Assembly (NCBI GenBank): GCA_934101745.1
Contig: CAKOSD010000037.1
Location: 1 to 8,392, forward strand
Source of the DNA: an uncultured Bacilli bacterium
GTDB lineage: Bacteria; Bacillota_I; Bacilli_A; RF39; UBA660
Direction of reading: 5' to 3'
DNA length: 8,392 bases
This document shows, one piece after another, positions 5,953 through 8,392 of this stretch. The notes beneath the pieces are model-generated. The model was not told the DNA's origin. It did no database searches and was given only the letters and a program-made list of their open reading frames with translations. The first letter of the stretch is position 1; every line of letters begins with the position of its first letter. The position numbers and the translations under genes were made by a program.

Positions 5953-8392
5953 TTAATTAGTTTTCTTCTTTTTAATTATTAACTTATCCGCACAGGCAAG
6001 CATACTTGGTAAAATAATAAGCATTAATAGCATTGAACAGAAAGTACCAATTGAAATAGTTTTACATATCATGGCCGCAATATGGGAAGCAAATTGACCT
6101 ACTATTAAGGTAACAATAATTAAAATAGAAGCACTAGTTAAAATCGTATGAATTGATTTGTTATAAGAGTTAATTAAAGCCTCTTTTATATCCATAGTTC
6201 TTCTTGATTCTAAATAATATGATGTATAAAGGATAGCATAGTCGATAGTAGCGCCCATTAAGATACTTTGAACAATTAGTAGGGCAATGAAGTAGACAGA
6301 ACCACCCGCAAAGGTTAAGGTATCCATGGTAATATAGACTGCACATTGAATTAATAACACTAAAATAATTGGAATTAAAATTGATTTAAATGTTAAGGCT
6401 ACAACTACGAAAATGAAAATCATAGTTAGAACTGTTATTAAATTCATTTCACCATCAAATGATTCACTCATTTCTAAAGCCATTGGTGAATCGCCAATAA
6501 CATAAGCGTTTTTATCATTCATATGGTCTTTAACAGCACGAATGAAGCTATAAGTTTCATCCCCTTCAGCATCTAAAGTAGTATTAAAGATAGCACGGTT
6601 ATAATCTTTACCCACCAATAATTCTTTAGCATCGCTAATAGTTGTTTTAGCATCACTTACTTTAGTACGCATTTCATTATCAATAAAATCATCGAAACGA
6701 GTATCAGTTAAAATATCATCGTTAATATAACGGACAAACTCTTCTACTGTTAAAGTCCAATTTTCATTATAATTATTAACACTACCATAATAGATGAATA
6801 ATAAATCCATAGTATTCTTATCAATATTATCAGTTAGAGGATTAATAAGTGCTAACATTTCGGTTAGATTGAATTTTGTATTTTTCTTAACTGATTCCAT
6901 AATAGCGCGAACGGTATTTAACTGAGTTTTCATATCATCAGTAAACATAGAAGCATATTTATTATCGTTTACAACATTATCTAATAAATAATTAACGAAT
7001 GTATCTAATGATAAAGTTACTTTTTTACCATTTTTCACTTCATATAATGAATATAATAGTTTTAAATCACCTTTAGAAGCACTAATTAAATTAGCCATAT
7101 CACTATAGTTATATTTAGTATCGTTATAAACTGAGTTCATTACAGTATTAACAAGATTTAGTTTAGTTAGAGAGTCTTTATCAAGAGAGCCTTTTAACAT
7201 TTCATCATTTTGATGGTTAAGTAAAAACTTAGCAAATTCCATTGGGGTAATTGAAGTGTTAGTGTTCATAACATGATATAGTGTATAAATTTGTTTAAGC
7301 ATGGACTCATCAACACCAATTAATTTAGAAAGTTCTTGATAACTAAATGTTGTATCATTATTAGTAGATTCCATAATATTCTTAGCTAAGGTTAAAGTTT
7401 GAATAGTCTTTTCGTCTAAGATTTTACTTAAAATGGCATTATCTTTATTTTCTAAGATTAAATTAACGAATTCATAAGGAGTCATATATATTTCTTTATT
7501 TTGGATAATAGTAATAATTTCATCAATCTTTTCTTCTGGAATTCCTAAGGCAGTAGCAATTTCTTTAATAGTCATTAGTTCTTCCTCAGTTATTTCATGA
7601 TTTTGGATATAATCTTCTAATTTTGCTAAGATTTCATCAACATCGATACCAGTTTTTTCTTCAATTAATTCTTTATATTTAATAATTAATTCTTTAATTT
7701 GAGCAGGAGTATAACCATTAATAGTAACATTTTTTAAATCTAAGATAGAATCAATATCATCTTTAGATAAGTCAAAGATTTTAGCTAGCCCTTCGGCGTC
7801 CATCTTGGTATTAATAATCTCTTTGTTACTTAAAATTTTTAGTAATTTTAAAGAAGCAAGGGTATCATCTGTAAATAGACCTTTATATTCTTGGTTAGTA
7901 TAGACTTTATCTAAGGTAAAATTAACGAATTCATTGATAGTTAATTTCTCAGTAATAGGTTGTAGTGATTCATAATACATAAATAACTTATCAACATCTT
8001 CTTTTGATAGTTCAAACATACTAGCGATTTCGCTAGAATTCTTCTTGGTAGTAATATTAGTCTTACTTAAGAATGGTTTAGCTTGTTTTAATAAAGCCTT
8101 TTGGTCATTTGAAATATAAGATTTATAAGTATCATTTTTTAAGACATAATTATTTATAAAGTTAGCAAGTTCAGGTAAAGTAATTTTAGTACTTGGATTA
8201 GTTGCATTATAAAGAATAAATAATTGGTCGACTTGGTCTTTAGATACTCCTAAGATACTAGCAATTTCACTGGCGGTTCTCTTTTTATTTAAAGCCCCAA
8301 CACTTGTAAAGTTTTTTAGTTTATTAATGTTTTCTCTTATTTCAGGAGTTATCTCTTTAGAAAGTTGAGCATTAGGATAAACTTTATTTTCA
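5953..8392 (-). CDS. MMPL/RND-family membrane protein with tandem extracytoplasmic repeats, 5' end outside window
   Basis: The frame is open from the window edge to TAA at 5955-5953: 812 visible residues. The Met at 8019 is internal: no ribosome site precedes it and the repeats continue upstream. The last 165 residues match the C-terminal half of MMPL/RND exporters: a 'VIGDSPMALEMSESF' lead-in, then membrane helices near (numbered from Met 8019) 525-544, 547-565, 573-596, 624-648 and 651-675, and a Lys-rich cytoplasmic tail. D593-Y594 in 'GATIDYAILYT' corresponds to the Asp-Tyr pair of the MmpL proton relay. Before that lie over 600 residues without membrane helices or cysteines, consistent with an extracytoplasmic domain; most are seven repeats of about 78 residues. 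The family uses proton-motive force to export lipids, peptides or drugs; the substrate here is unknown. The N-terminal six helices are presumed to lie beyond 8392. A terminator follows at 5918-5881. Confidence 0.88.
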   Translation of the reverse strand, partial: ENKVYPNAQLSKEITPEIRENINKLKNFTSVGALNKKRTASEIASILGVSKDQVDQLFILYNATNPSTKITLPELANFINNYVLKNDTYKSYISNDQKALLKQAKPFLSKTNITTKKNSSEIASMFELSKEDVDKLFMYYESLQPITEKLTINEFVNFTLDKVYTNQEYKGLFTDDTLASLKLLKILSNKEIINTKMDAEGLAKIFDLSKDDIDSILDLKNVTINGYTPAQIKELIIKYKELIEEKTGIDVDEILAKLEDYIQNHEITEEELMTIKEIATALGIPEEKIDEIITIIQNKEIYMTPYEFVNLILENKDNAILSKILDEKTIQTLTLAKNIMESTNNDTTFSYQELSKLIGVDESMLKQIYTLYHVMNTNTSITPMEFAKFLLNHQNDEMLKGSLDKDSLTKLNLVNTVMNSVYNDTKYNYSDMANLISASKGDLKLLYSLYEVKNGKKVTLSLDTFVNYLLDNVVNDNKYASMFTDDMKTQLNTVRAIMESVKKNTKFNLTEMLALINPLTDNIDKNTMDLLFIYYGSVNNYNENWTLTVEEFVRYINDDILTDTRFDDFIDNEMRTKVSDAKTTISDAKELLVGKDYNRAIFNTTLDAEGDETYSFIRAVKDHMNDKNAYVIGDSPMALEMSESFDGEMNLITVLTMIFIFVVVALTFKSILIPIILVLLIQCAVYITMDTLTFAGGSVYFIALLIVQSILMGATIDYAILYTSYYLESRRTMDIKEALINSYNKSIHTILTSASILIIVTLIVGQFASHIAAMICKTISIGTFCSMLLMLIILPSMLACADKLIIKKKKTN
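6598..8271 (-). repeat. Seven tandem repeats of about 78 residues in the MMPL-like protein
   Basis: Each unit begins with a helix-turn pattern like 'SEIASxxxLSKxDVDxLFxLY', followed by a 'TxxEFVNFIL' helix, a 'xxYxxxFTDDxxxxL' helix and a closing 'NTKF/M'. Approximate unit borders on the minus strand: 8271-8038, 8037-7801, 7800-7570, 7569-7345, 7344-7111, 7110-6871 and 6870-6598. The third and fourth units are the most diverged; the third keeps the opening 'GLAKIFDLSKDDID' but not the middle. Lengths are 75-80 residues except the last, about 91. The DNA copies are well diverged, so the repeat is old. Cysteine is absent throughout. Confidence 0.75.

Noticed and set aside
828..8392. Mollicute genetic code with TGA read as tryptophan
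   Set aside because: All tryptophans seen in the conserved motifs (for example GDDWQ in the helicase) use TGG, and no frame requires reading through TGA.

Overview
The window is very AT-rich DNA with compact gene packing, strong Shine-Dalgarno sites (AGGAGG type) and hairpin-plus-T-run terminators. All tryptophans in the readable genes are TGG and stops are TAA/TAG, so the standard bacterial code fits and a TGA=Trp mollicute code is not needed. Together with the gene set (MMPL/RND exporter with no periplasmic partners nearby, MTA/SAH nucleosidase, UvrD-type helicase, cytosolic BspA-like leucine-rich repeats), this suggests an uncultured low-GC Firmicute (Bacilli/RF39-like or Erysipelotrichia-like, probably gut-associated). 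That placement is inference.

Layout. (1) 1-739, minus: 3'-truncated gene for a SWIM zinc-finger protein, missing from any six-frame list that requires a stop. (2) 740-827: short divergent promoter region. (3) 828-3083, plus: helicase IV-like UvrD/Rep superfamily 1 helicase with a nuclease-like insert between motifs Ib and II. (4) 3083-3131: bidirectional terminator shared with the convergent operon. (5) 5789 down to 3130, minus: three-gene operon mtnN - small 91-aa protein - 548-aa leucine-rich-repeat protein, with gaps of 27 and 11 nt; the last Shine-Dalgarno overlaps the preceding stop codon. (6) 5790-5952: intergenic region with the terminator of the upstream gene, interlocking inverted repeats and probable mtnN promoter elements. 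(7) 5953-8392, minus: 5'-truncated gene for an MMPL/RND-family membrane protein whose visible extracytoplasmic part is mostly seven tandem repeats of about 78 residues, followed by a five-helix membrane domain.

How they work together. The SWIM protein and the helicase are divergently arranged and both are nucleic-acid proteins, so a common role in DNA repair or processing is plausible but unproven. The mtnN operon joins a housekeeping enzyme of methyl-cycle salvage to two uncharacterised cytosolic proteins. The repeat-bearing exporter-like protein is the most unusual item. I see no CRISPR array, tRNA, rRNA, insertion sequence or phage gene, and no recognisable complete defence system.
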